Positions 35,603 to 47,742 of a DNA stretch of 64,000 nt are shown here, in pieces. The DNA comes from Stenopsyche tienmushanensis (lineage: Eukaryota > Arthropoda > Insecta > Trichoptera > Stenopsychidae): the NCBI GenBank assembly GCA_008973525.1, contig WACJ01000109.1, forward strand, positions 1-64,000, written 5' to 3'. The translations under genes and the position numbers were made by a program. The notes beneath the pieces are model-generated. The model made no database searches, was not told where the DNA came from, and saw nothing but the letters and a program-made list of their open reading frames with translations. The stretch's first letter is position 1, and every line of letters starts with the position of its first letter.

Positions 35603-38000
35603 TCCGAGATGGATCAAGCTAGCCGATTGATTGCTTTTAAAATTCTTCTAAATCTTGGCAAATTTACTATTGCAGCATACCTTATTAATTGTTCTCTTTT
35701 ACAAGTGTGAATTTATTTGCACCACCTTACGAAGGTCGGCAGTCCCATATTTGGGAGCACTATAATTATCACAGGTTTCCAAAAATTATTATATATTCAC
35801 GTTTAACTTTGTATGTATATCAATCATTTTTCACCAGTTTTCTGGTTTTTATCAAATTTTTATAATATTTTATACATTTGGTATCTTCTATTGAAGATTA
35901 ATCATAATATTTCTTCTTAATTATTGTACCTTCTTTAGCGAATGAAAAACTATATATATATATATTGTGCAATCATTTCAATGATAAATGTTCTTTATAA
36001 ACTATTTATCTCGTTGATTCGAATCTCTTAATCTGTTGCGTGCCCCAAATAAAAACGTATTCTGCACTTTCAGGTCGTCTTATCGTAATGAAATTAGAAT
36101 CTCCGATTTATTCGTATCTATTTCATCGTCTTCATGTGAATTTGAACTAACGGAAAAACAATATTTTTTATGTTACCAGATTGTTCCAAAATTAATTCTC
36201 AAATGTGGCAAATATATTGTAGAAAAATCTGCATTCACTTGATTCTTGCATTTAAATAAATAACAAAATCTTATTTGAAGTTCATAAAAACTGTCCGAGA
36301 AAAAAATGGCCACACTTAGTGGCCATAGGAGTTGATGGGAAAAAATCTTCGGCCACAACGTGTGGCCATTGGAGTTATAAGAGTTAAGATATCTGAATAT
36401 ACCAGAGACAAACCAACATATCTATGTAAATATGCATACCTTAAAGTGTTCCAACATGCGTTTTACCATCATACAATAGTGATGTTAGTCACGCATATCT
36501 TAATTTATTTAGATGTGATGCTTCAAGAACAATCGGGAGGATATTAAGAAAGGTCGCGTACCGATCGTCATATGTTAGACCTGAGAGAGCCAACTAGTTT
36601 CGATGAGCATATACGTCGAGGGCACAAAACCGCTTAAGAACGTTAATGAATGTTTATTCCTTATGTGTTAATGGAACGTATCCACTGAATATTTTATATA
36701 ATCCTTCTTCTCTTTGATCACTACAAAACTTTTACTGTTATATTATAAGTATGCATACACATATACGTATGCATTACATAATAATCTAGTCCATAACTCT
36801 CGCACAAGACTTATTTGACCGTTTCCATTTTAAGTAAATATGGATATCGAAATTGGCACCAATGACTTTTATTAATATAGCAAACTCTTTATATTCAGCA
36901 TTATTAATGTGCAACGGTATTTTGAATATAGGAAGATAAATTTAAACATTATCGAGATTATCGATGGAGATTCACAGAAATATTATAACGGTTTACGACA
37001 ATTTGTAAATTCATAATATTAGTGTAAATATACATTGCTCTCGTATCAAAGAAATGTGTTTTGGCTTAATATTTAATTGTATGTATAACGTTATTCGAAT
37101 TTTGTCTTCTTTGTAGCATAATGTATGTATCGTATAATATATTTCATCGATCCTAAATAGGCAATAAGTAAAGTATATTCCGATGCAAACACGTGTGCAT
37201 ACAAATGCGCAGCGCAGAATACCATAACGTGTCATATGCGGGACCAGGAAACTGAAATTCGATTTGAAATCACGTTTTTAACGAATTTACAGATATTTTA
37301 TACAATTCACTAATACACACACACAAGATATGGCGATGCTAGTCAGAAATTCTGCCGCGTAAACAAACTGGCGTTTGTATGTGCACGTTTTGTGCATACA
37401 GCAAATCTGCTTTTTGTCATTTCTAATACAGATAATATTATAATGCCATATTTTTCCATAATTCTCTTGTTATTTAAATTTGAAGAATAGCAACAGAACG
37501 TACTTGATTTTGATGTAACTTTATCACCTTTGTGATACTATTTATTTATTGATTTGTTGAATTATTTATGATGATTTGTTGTTTTTGAGTTATTGTATTA
37601 TTTAGTCTTAATTTTGCATTTATTTTGACTTGAATTGTTAATGCTGAGTATAGGAATGTTGCTATACGGGACAAGAAGCAAATTTTATTCCAGAAGTCAG
37701 ATATGCCTAATTTACATTAAAAAAAACTTAAAAAACAATAAAATTGCTTTATTGCCTTGTCAGGAGTTTTCTCTTAATATTTGACTGATATACAATGAGT
37801 GATATAAGAATGTGCTTGTGCTTTTAATGTACCAAGTTACATTTGTTTTTATTTAAGACTTTTATTATGGCAAATAAAATAAAAGAAAACCTTCTATGAC
37901 TACTTTTTATGAATTTTTCCTTAAATCCTTTTTAGCGTTTAATAATGATTGGTTTATAATTAGCATTGGACTGAATCAACCCACCGACAATGTTTGTTAT
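35603..38000. other. AT-rich spacer downstream of NTAQ1
   Basis: No gene was found. The first few hundred bases are presumably NTAQ1 3' UTR. The only recognised feature is the GGCCACA repeat at 36255-36380. A (TA)n tract lies near 35953-35965. Confidence 0.4.
36255..36380 (-). repeat. GGCCACA-palindrome repeat, inverted copy of 22815-22948
   Basis: Second copy: TCTTATTTGAAGTTCATAAA, then ATGGCCACACTTAGTGGCCA and CGGCCACAACGTGTGGCCAT. It is opposite in orientation to the SERF-intron copy and lies in the spacer downstream of NTAQ1. Confidence 0.65.
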
Positions 38001-38019
38001 AGGCCGACAAAGAGAAGCT

Positions 38020-38672
38020 GGAGCAGTTAAAAATTTCAGAGCGCTTAGGTCGGTGTGACGCTCTAAGTCGCTACAAATGCGGACTAGGATTGCGTCCTTC
38101 TTAACAAAATTTTAGGAATTCGCATTATCTGCATTCATTGGAAATACTTAATTGCCCAGTAAAAGATCTATTACGGCAGTAACTGTCTCAAGAAGCGTCC
38201 TCAGTACGGTTGTAAGCTCGAGCTACATAGGAAAGCACACATGGAAGCCCTGGAAAACTGAAAGTCGATGGTATTACCGAAATGTTTACACAGTACAGTG
38301 TAAAATATGCCAACTGCATAGGCGACGGGGATACAAAAACTTTCAAATCACATGGTTTCAAACACGAACAACCACTTGCAACTGGGCTTCAGAAACTCCA
38401 TCATCGTATATATTCAGATCTGCTGTAATGTTGTTTAGGCAGACATACGCAAAATATTAACAAAATTTTCAATGTTACCCTCTGGCGCTTGCCTCCAATA
38501 TATATTTTTATTGCCAACGAAGCTATCATCTTCGTGCTGCATATGATGGAAATTATGGGCATCACAATTGGACCGCAAGCAAAAATATTTGCCAACAAAA
38601 GGGATATGATATGTATGAAAAAAACTGATGTTGCACATTCCACAGCATCAAGAGGCAAGATTGACCCGTAGA
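38020..38672 (+). mobile_element. Mutator-like (MULE) transposase relic
   Basis: A broken plus-strand frame reads VDGITEMFTQYSVKYANCIG, then DGDTKTFKSHGFKHEQP, and after frameshifts a stretch ending MGITIGPQAKIFANKRD and KKTDVAHSTAS. 'IGDGDTKTFK' followed by a 'GPQAKIF..KAD.AH' block is the order known from the Mutator-like transposase-domain proteins common in arthropod genomes. Several stops show decay. No terminal repeats were identified. Confidence 0.6.
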
Positions 38673-38799
38673 CTTATTTAAAGAAATAGAAGATATTCTC
38701 TATGCTTCTGGCATAGCAGATTTAATGTAACTATTAAATTTTGCGTGTGCATGCGTTGCAATGCCACGTCTCGCATAACAAATTGCGTATACAAACAAT

Positions 38800-39048
38800 A
38801 TTTTTATTATGCCTATGTTATTCTCACAAGTGTAAACAACAACTCGATAAAGTTTTATTGCAATCGGATGAACAGTATGGCAGCGCATTAAATACGGACA
38901 AACAGACATTGATTTTTATATATTAAACTATGCCTATGTTACTCTCGTAATCCTTAGCAATAAGTGGACGAAGTTTTATCGTAATCTGATGAACGGTATG
39001 GCAGCGCATTAAATACGGACAAACAAATATTGATTTTTATATACTAGA
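38800..39048 (-). mobile_element. Helitron end fragments, inverted orientation
   Basis: Two tandem units each contain, on the minus strand, TATAAAAATCAATGTCTGTT (or ATATT), GCGCTGCCATACTGTTCATC or ACCGTTCATC, and TTGCAATAAAACTTTATCGA or GATAAAACTTCGTCCACTTA. These match the 5' region of the Helitrons at 52860 and 59150. No 3' hairpin end was found here, so the fragment is truncated. Confidence 0.6.
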
Positions 39049-39899
39049 TGAGGCGAGGAAAGGTATTGATAAATTGAATATCATTTTCATTGAGGCATTT
39101 TTTTAAATTTTGCCACAGGTTTTTATATCCATGACTATCGATGTGTTTACATTATTCATCACATCTAATTTCTAATAGTTCTTCTAGGAAAATCATATCA
39201 GCCTCCTCAATATTTGCAGTAAAAGGATTTTTCATACAGTCATACACCATCAAGTTCAAAATATCTTCAAATCTCTCTTACATATTCAATTTAATTTCAT
39301 TCAAGCATCATTTTTGGTATGAAGGATGACTGCATAATACAGACGTGTCCGCCAATGTGTTAATCATCTTAACATTTATCTTAGAACTAGAAAATTGGGG
39401 TAAACCTGGTTTGATTGTTTGGGAAGTTTCTAATCTACAAGGTGAATATGATTTTACAACAAACATCTATTATATTGAAGAGAATTAATAATTATAGATT
39501 ATTTTTATTTAGTTTGCATTCTAATTAATGCTTTATTTTATATTAATAAATACAATTCGTTTTAAATACATGACTTCTATGGTATTTTATATGCACAATA
39601 TTTACTTTAATCACAGTGTAAGCTATAAGTATTAAGTTACAGAGTGTTTCTAATTGTAATTGATACAGATTACGTCTTAGCTCAAAATTATTTGATAACG
39701 AAGGCTGCACATCGATTTCCAGTTTCCATAATTCAAAATTCATGTGGAATAGGTATTTTCCTGGCATCTCTTTGAACTTTTTTCACGCTATATTTTATAT
39801 TTAAATAGTAGTGACTTTACCACAGAATTAATTATAATATTTTTTGTCTATTGGTGGTAATAATGTGGTTAAATGTAATAAATGCAATAACAAATCTTA
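39049..39899. other. Spacer and probable METAP1D 3' UTR
   Basis: AT-rich, with no supported gene. The part next to 39900 is METAP1D 3' UTR on the minus strand, with candidate minus-strand poly(A) signals around 39505-39550. Confidence 0.35.
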
Positions 39900-41300
39900 T
39901 TAATGTTGATCTGTAAGAACTACGTAGCCATTTTCTACAATTAATACGGTATGTTCGGCTTGAGCAGATCTTGCATTATCAGATGTTACCACAGTCCATC
40001 CGTCTTCGAGTATTTCTACAATTTCACTCCCCGGTGTGAGAGCCGGTTCAATTGTGAATGTCATGCCAGCTTCCATTTTTCCCGGATAAAAATTGCCTGG
40101 AATATCAAAATAATAACGTAGAGCAGGAATATGCATCATTATTTGAATTGAGAGAAGTTTAACTGCATGATTTACTCACGCGTGTGATAAATATCCGGTG
40201 GACCATGGAAATATGTTCCTATTCCGTGACCGAGAAATGCCGGTATGACAGTGAAGCCGTATTTAGCAGCGTGTTTAACGATTATATTTCCAATGTCTTT
40301 AAAAGGCACGCCTGGACCGCATACTGATATTCCCTATAATCAAATAATATTCATTTTTTTTAACGGATAATAATTTTGCTTCATCAATCATTTCACATTT
40401 GCAACCTTTAATAAGCATTCTTCTGTTACAGATACTAATTCTTTGCCACAATCGTCGACTTCTCCGACTAGAAATGTCTTTGAGCAATCTCCATGATAAC
40501 CGTTGTAATAAACCTAATCAAAATCATATTAAATTGGTGATTTTCTTTAAAAATCATGTTTAATGTTTAAATATTTATATTCTTAACTGTTATGTCAACA
40601 TTTATTATATCTCCGTTTATTAATTTACGACTATCTGGTATTCCGTGACATGCGACATTATTGACTGATGTGCATACTGATTTTGGAAAGCCTCGGTACC
40701 TCAACGGAGAAGGATAAGCACCGAGTTCTATACATTTTTCATGCAAAAAAATATCAATTTCATCCGTGGTCGCACCAATCTTGAAAAATAGATCACATTA
40801 AAATAAGCACACAAAATGATATTGATAAAAAATTATTTTGATATAAAAAAATGCATTACTTTGATGAATTCTCCTACATTTTTTAGCAGTAAACTAGCAA
40901 GGCTACAACTTTTTTTCATGCCATCGATTTGATCATTATTTTTTATTTCGGGGTTTTCAGGACCTGGTAAAACATCGCCAGTTGTATAATAATGTGGCTT
41001 TATGATATGATCTGGTACGTCTTTCATAGGACTCACAACCGCAGGCTCAACAATATCATAGCTTCCAAAATTGCTAAATTGAGAATAATATAAGACAGGC
41101 ACATTATATATATATATAATAAATCGTAATATGATTCTTACCGTCTTTTTCCTCTTAATTTTATTCCAGAGTTTCTTATTATTTTCTGAAACATATCCAT
41201 GTAAACAAGCATAACCTATAAACGTCAGTTTCATAACATTGCTATGCTCCGATTTGATAGTGTGACCATATAAAAAAAATGTATTTTCATTTTTATACAT
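39900..41300 (-). CDS. METAP1D: Methionine aminopeptidase 1D, mitochondrial (type I MetAP)
   Basis: Firm exons: 40779-40588, 40513-40406, 40333-40180, 40096-39900, all joining in frame; upstream exon(s) 41300-40860. It removes the initiator Met in mitochondria using two metal ions. All five MetAP ligands are visible: [16 protein letters not shown] (two Asp), [10 protein letters not shown] (His), FTIEPAL (Glu) and SAQAEHTVL (Glu), plus the substrate-binding His in [10 protein letters not shown]. Type ID is indicated by [15 protein letters not shown] and [20 protein letters not shown]. The 5' end is uncertain: the frame is open from 41300 to 40860, but a good donor (41142/41141) and acceptor (41074/41073) would remove 68 nt and shift the frame. 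Met at 41300 or 41234 may start it; the basic, hydrophobic N-terminus fits mitochondrial import. CDK10 ends 380 bases upstream on the same strand. Confidence 0.9.
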
Positions 41301-41680
41301 TTATTATTTTATTTATATTATTACTATTAAGATTAAAATTAGTTTTTTACAAAATATAAATTTAAAAAAAGGTATGTCTGCTTTTAAATATTAAAAATTG
41401 CCTGGACCATTATTTTATGTTTTAAGAGCAAAATATCATACGATTGGAGGCCAGAATGAAAGTAGATTAATGAGGTCTTTATCAATAGATTATTCAAAGG
41501 TAATAAAATAAAGTACAAATAAATTGGCTTGATTATTTATTTTTTATTCGCATTCCATAAACATTCACAAACACACACGACTTTGCTAATGATTCATAAA
41601 ATACAAATCTTGTAAAATAGGTAAATGAATGGAAAGTAAAAAAATGCCAGTCAGCATTAATAAAACTTATATTTAAATTT

Positions 41681-44600
41681 TTATTCAACGCGCCTCTTCT
41701 TCACCAAAGATGCTAATAAATCTGATATGGCAGGTAGATTGTTTGTTTGGTCGTTGGCGCCTGTGTTCAGTGATGACAATGACAAAGACAAGTTCTGTCC
41801 CGAACCATTGTTTTTGGACTGTCCTTTCATATTGCGGTGTTGAGGAAAGCTCGGCATAAGCTTAGGATCACAAGCTAAAACAACGACACACATTAATATG
41901 CGGCAATGATTGAATCTAATTAGTTTAGATAATTAAATAATATAACATACGGAGAGGAGCTTCTTTGAAATATGAGCTCTGTAGACATTCTTCGGCCGTG
42001 GCACGTTTATTAGGATCGTACATAAATAAGAAATTTAAAAGTCGTAAACCAGCCGCCGAAAGCCATGGGAATTTCTGTTTTAAATTGTTGTAGGGTTGTT
42101 GCTTCAATGTAAAGTTTTGTAAAGCTGGTAAAGAACTGAATTCAGGCCATATTGCATCTGATGGAGTACCTATAAATCATATCAAATAATACATTAATAA
42201 AAACAAACATTTTTAACACATTCGTTGGCTAGTGTGAATCGGTTAAATTTCTCGCGGATCCCAAATCCAATAGTCGGAGCGTAAGAGCAATGCGATACTG
42301 TAGTTTATGGGATAAATGTGGGATTTGCAGCGTATCGTCTTTTACAAGCGTAGCGGTGAACTGTAGGGGTGCTGATTGGCATGACATGAGCAGTGCACAA
42401 AATGCTGGGAAGGAGGCCATAAATCAGCTGAGTGTAAGCCGCCTGAAGCGCAATGTGCACCGTGCAAAGACGCAGGATGGAGGACCGGCGTCAGTGTAGT
42501 AGCGCCAAGTGCAGGGTCTTCACAAAAGCCCTCAAAAAGTGGAGGGGTTAGTAAAGATCCCTCCCTTAGACTGAGGAGACCTCCTTTGCCTTGACAAGAG
42601 AAAAGAAGGGAAGGCTAAAGGCCTGAGTGTCATGTCTGGTAAATGCCTAACGGTTGAACCGGGCACGATAAGTGGTGAACAAGGAGGGTTTTTAGCGGGT
42701 ATACAGCGTAAGCCGGAATCCATTTTTACTCCTTGTGAAAAAAAAAGGCAGCTATAATATTAAAAAGGGTCCTGCGAATAGACAAGGGTAGAAATGCAGA
42801 TTTCAAGACTGTTCTCGAAATATGTGTTGTAGTTGACAGTTGAAGTCTTCCTCTAATGATGTTAGGATATATTGAGTCGTTATAGAAAGACGTAAGAATG
42901 AGATGCTTGATTCAAGCGAAGCGTTGAAAAAGCGTTCATCCTTATCCATTCAGTGTTGCTGTACATAACCCCAGGCTAGGTTCAATATGATTAGAGTACA
43001 GCGCAGAAGCATGCTCAGGGTAGCTGCTGCATACCACACAGTATTGAAAGACCACCGCTATACTGCTATGGATCTCTTCGCATAAAAGAGATAGACCATA
43101 CAAAATAGAGTCAAAAACGACACACCACAGTAAAGATGGGACAGCTCCTTAAAGAGTCGGTGGACACACTAATTTATTAGACTTGAGGGCACGGAGCCTT
43201 AGAATGTATGGCCAACTGTGCTTCCAACTGACCCAGATGCATACCAGATATGGCTGCTTTGGGAAATATCTCCATAAAATAGCTAAGGAGACAAGTCTGG
43301 AATGTTACCACTGTGGAGCTGATAATGACGACGCCATACACATGATCTTTGTCTGCCCAGCATGGAGCACAGAGAGAGATGTCCATGGAGATAATAGTCC
43401 ATAATCATCTCAAATATGTTTGAACTGCAAGAGCGCTGCATGGCGACATATATGTTATGAAATAAATGCATGATTTATAAGTTGATACCTAATAAATCAA
43501 CTATCAACTCGAGTTGTGCTATTTCTGTCCTTCCAGGCAACAATGGTTTGTGTGCCAATAGTTCTCCAAGAATACAACCAGCCGCCCACATATCCAATGC
43601 AGGTGTTTGTAACGGCGCTTGTAACAATAATTCAGGAGCGCGATACCACAGAGTGACAACGCGCGGTGTCATACCGCGAGGCGGAAGTCCAAGCCATCTC
43701 GCCAATCCAAAATCAGCTATCAACAATAAAATAGAATATAAATGGAATCCAATCGCATAAAATACATTTTCACATTGTTATTCGGATACGTACCAATTTT
43801 AACGCAGCCTTTATCAGTCAATAATAAATTTGAGACCTTCAAATCTCGGTGTACAATGTAGTTTGAATGAAGGTATTTCAGTCCTTTTAGGACTTGGAGC
43901 ATCAAACATTTGACTTGAGATTCGGTGAACGGTTGAGCCATATTGTCTAACAAAGATGCGAGATCTTGTTCGCAATATTCCATTGATAGAAAAATGCTGC
44001 AATCGGATAAAGAACAATAAAAAGAATCGGAATAAAATCTCAGGGCGATAATTTAAAATAATAGTTTTATACCTTTCCAAGCTTTTCCCAACCAAGACTT
44101 CTTTGAGCTGAACGATATTTTCATGTCGGCAAGACAGCAATACCTGTATTTCACGCAATCCGCTTAAGGGTAAGCCGTCTTTTTCGACTTCCATTCTGAC
44201 TTTTTTAAGGGCCACGATGTTTCCGTTTACTTTGTCCTTGGCACGATCTGTGTAGTAAATTACATTGAAATATTTTATTAACAACCTTTAAAAATGAGCT
44301 TATTGATGTATTTAACAAGAGAATGTTTTTATGAATTTTGTTTTATCTTCCACGGCAAACCAAACTTTGACGAACAAAAACGAAAACGACCAACGAAAGT
44401 TGAAGAGTTCAATTGCATTAATGAGATCCTTTTTCGTTTTAAGCGGTTTGTCTGTCGTCAAGTGGTTGTTGCTCAGATCACAAAATAAATTCCAATTTGT
44501 TCGAATATTAGTCAAAGTTAAGGGCTTAAGTGTTTCTCTTACATGACTGCTGACAAATCAGAGGACAAATGGATGCTGGATTTTACTTTTATGAAGGCTG

Positions 44601-45275
44601 CTGATATTCCTTTTATGACACAAAAGTTGATCATGTTTGGATTTTTTCCCTGTCAGTTGGCCATGCCAATGCATTATATGCTAAACATCATCTCAATCAA
44701 TAAAATTACGTTTGAGTATCATAAGTAAAAAAATATTACACTCACAAACAATGCCATATGTTCCTTCCCCGATGCGGTTCAATTTTTCGAATTCTCCCAC
44801 GAACCTGCATTTTCCCAACTAAAACATAAAAATACATTAATATTTTTCAACGCAAAAGAACATATTCATTGTCCTGAAACTGATTTAAATAAAATAAACG
44901 CACAATGTTAAACACAGACTTCAATAAAATGTCATACATAGTAAACAAGTATAGATTTAGTAGGTTGGTATGACATTTTATCAGTACATTAATAATATAT
45001 ACTTAAATAAAGAATCATTAACATGTTCTGAATGTTTTTATGGATAAAATTTAGACTAACGATGTCTTTCTCGGGTATTTCAATGGTTTTTCCTGTTCTG
45101 AAAGATATCAAGAGCGGTTTTCTCGGCGACGGGGCTTGAGGCTCATTAGCCTCTATGTTCCCGCCGGGATTCGTTTTATCCGATCCTGTAAGTATTACGA
45201 CATGGCTTGGCGTTAGAATGTTGGTTTATTTAGGTAGCTATTGGTATTTTATTTATCTCGAGCATTACCTTCCAT
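41681..45275 (-). CDS. CDK10: Cyclin-dependent kinase 10, 8 coding exons, 407 aa
   Basis: Coding exons 45275-45269, 45185-45061, 44818-44746, 44247-44073, 43996-43794, 43716-43489, 42169-41951, 41874-41681 total 1224 nt. CDK10 is a Ser/Thr kinase that pairs with cyclin M (known for the family). Seen: [11 protein letters not shown] glycine loop, VALKK with Lys83, PLSGLRE cyclin-binding helix, HRDLKVSN with Asp178, [22 protein letters not shown]-loop, [20 protein letters not shown] and the CDK10-typical [16 protein letters not shown]. The C-terminal tail ([14 protein letters not shown], then Ser/Asn-rich, ending KKRRVE) is longer than in the 360-aa human protein. The first coding exon is 7 nt. 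Intron 6 (43488-42170) carries an R1 retroelement relic. The kinase core looks intact. Confidence 0.95.
42235..43480 (+). mobile_element. R1-type retroelement relic in CDK10 intron 6
   Basis: At 42985-43060 a frame reads [20 protein letters not shown], typical of the region after the reverse transcriptase. At 43200-43405 another reads [20 protein letters not shown] then [20 protein letters not shown], the C-terminal CCHC-type finger of R1-clade ORF2. Frameshifts and stops separate the blocks. The left part (42235-42740) is GC-rich but not clearly in the same reading order, so rearrangement is likely. The element is antisense to CDK10. Confidence 0.75.
44250..44745 (-). other. CDK10 intron 3, no element recognised
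   Basis: About 500 bases with overlapping short plus-strand frames (44294-44728). None carries a motif that I recognise, so I treat the stretch as intron only. Confidence 0.35.
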
Positions 45276-47742
45276 GACGGCAATCTCAGCAACCGGCGTC
45301 AATCGGCATTGAGGTTAGCTGTACGTATACAATGTCGTTTGGGACGAAGAGTGGCGTTTTATGGCCAAAAACAAATGTGCATAAATTTAATAAACGATTT
45401 ATACTATTATTAATAAATTTGTTCGTTTAAAAATAATGTTTTTATAAATAATAAAATGTATTTTTGCGCATAAATTGAATTTAATATATATTTTTAAGCA
45501 TATTTTGGTATACATTGCTCCAATAAATTTGTTCGATTAATGAAAAATTTAATATTTAAAGCCAAAAGTGTTGATTTAAATATTGAAAACTTGCTTTATT
45601 CAATTTATTGAAACATATATATTAATATAAAATCGATAATTTATTCTAAAAAGATAAAAATATTTTACGCAATGGAAATAAATATCAATAAATTATTTTT
45701 AAATGCGACATTGTGCTTAAAATATTTTACTGAGACGCTCAAGGTGGCTAAAAATAATTTAAATTGGCTCTGTATGAGATAATCATATTTGGTTAGCAAT
45801 ACAGATTAAATATTTAAATTCTGAATTAACAGGTTCGTGTTATCATTTTATTGCATTATTACTTACTAATTGGATAATAAAAATAAATATTTACTCCTTA
45901 TCGATAAAACGAATACTCAACGATATACTTATTTGCAATTTTATACAGTAAATTCAAATGATTTTATATTGAAAATTTTATAACATTTTTGGCTCAGCAT
46001 ATAATATCCATTTTAAATCAACTTTATCATAGCAAAAACATTTTTATAATGTTCAAAAACAGTTCCCTGATGTATTGATGGCGGTTGTTGTTTTAAAGAA
46101 TTACTATGATAGAAAGTGTCTACTTTATAAAGCTTTAGTTTGAAGACGCTATGTTGTTTAATATTTGTTTGGAAGCCATCAATAGTCCTCAAAAAGGAAA
46201 AGGAATGCAAAAAGTCCAGTCCCTCCTTTCCAAGTTGTTATAATTAATTGCCAATATATTATTTCATCTTAAATGATGTGTTTAGAGCCTTTGTTCTTTC
46301 AAGTTGTACTATTGTCGTCGGCAATGTGAAAATAAGTAGTCATTTATTCGTTTAAATTTTATTCAATTAACATGTACATTGGAATAATTATGCTACATTA
46401 CATTGAATCAGTCTTTTTTTGTACAAGTCTCCAAGTAGCAAAGTTTGTTCGAACATGCTTATAACAATTACCATCCTTCCTATTATCACATCAATTTTAT
46501 CTAAATAACTTCAACAAAAATCACAATATCAAATATATCATAATCAAAGTAAAAAGCCACAAATCTTTAGCAAACCATTTGAATCGACAATTACAAATGT
46601 AATATTCGTTATATATATATATGTACATTAAAATAAAAGCATAAACATAATTTTGGTTACCTCATATAAAACTACGTTTAGAGAATATGCCGACTTAAGT
46701 TTAGCTAAAAAATGCATAAGATTAAAATGTAAAATTATTTTTGAGTTAAAAAAAATAAGGCGGAGAAAACGGTGCACATTCTCTTCTCAAATTTGTCAAA
46801 GCTCCCATATAATTAAGTCGTGATTCCGATTAAAATTATGCAGGCTTTATATAATAAATAATTTTACGGCGAAAATATGGTAAATATTTCTTGGTATTGT
46901 AAAAACGATCATAAATATTATCCTACTATAATATATGTACAATTTTATAATAATTTTTCATCTCGGAATCTACATCATCAATCGCTTATAGCTTCAGTAT
47001 GCACAATAAAGGTAACACACATAGTTTTTATTCGGTTGCGTTGAAAATTTTGGCTTGCGATATTTGTTTGAATACCTAATTAACGCGTTGACGCGTTAAT
47101 TTCATAACGTATTTTATAGGGAATAAAACATGCATTAAAAGTATCCATACATAAGCTTAAAAATATCTATTTTAATAAATTTACGTCCTTATGATAAGAT
47201 TTCTAAGCTTTATTGTTCGTTATATTGCTAGACGGATGGCGCACGCGATAAAATATCTTGAACGATACAAGATAATGCCAAATATATGCGAAATCATAAT
47301 TTATTGCTTTCCTCATTAAACATTTTATTTATATATCTATTCAAATATATATATATCGTAATTTTGTCAAATTGAGCATTATTTGTGCAAAGAAATATAT
47401 ATCTACGTTTTTATGATTAAAGCTAGTAGTTTAACGATATGCGTTATATAGATTATTGCACATTGCCGATTTAAATTTCGAATTCGGCGCAACGTTACAT
47501 ATTTAATATCCGCTATTGTAAGATTTAATTCAGAGTCTTTGAGATTCTACGAAGATTTCATCCAAGAATTCATACAGTTATTCACTAACATGACTATGGG
47601 TTCCACTATAAATTAAAGCATTGCGAGATACATAATATAAATAAGGCGATGAATTTGGGATTACGTATGGAATAAATGTGTATTAAATTAAGATATGAAT
47701 TAAATTATTTAATGACTTGGAACGGTTAAAGGTTGCGAATTA
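45276..47742. other. AT-rich spacer between RhoGAP and CDK10
   Basis: No gene or repeat was recognised in about 2.5 kb. On the minus strand, the part below 47743 should be RhoGAP 3' UTR and the part just above 45275 the CDK10 5' UTR and promoter. Unlike the other two clear gene starts it is not strikingly CpG-rich. This is the longest stretch in the window with no visible transposon. Confidence 0.4.

Noticed and set aside
43475..43726. ORF starting Met-Leu-Ile-Ala-Asp-Phe-Gly taken as a separate kinase
   Set aside because: The Met is intron sequence; the segment is exon 6 of CDK10, whose true acceptor is at 43717.
44294..44728. Overlapping plus-strand ORFs in CDK10 intron 3
   Set aside because: No motif; antisense within an intron.
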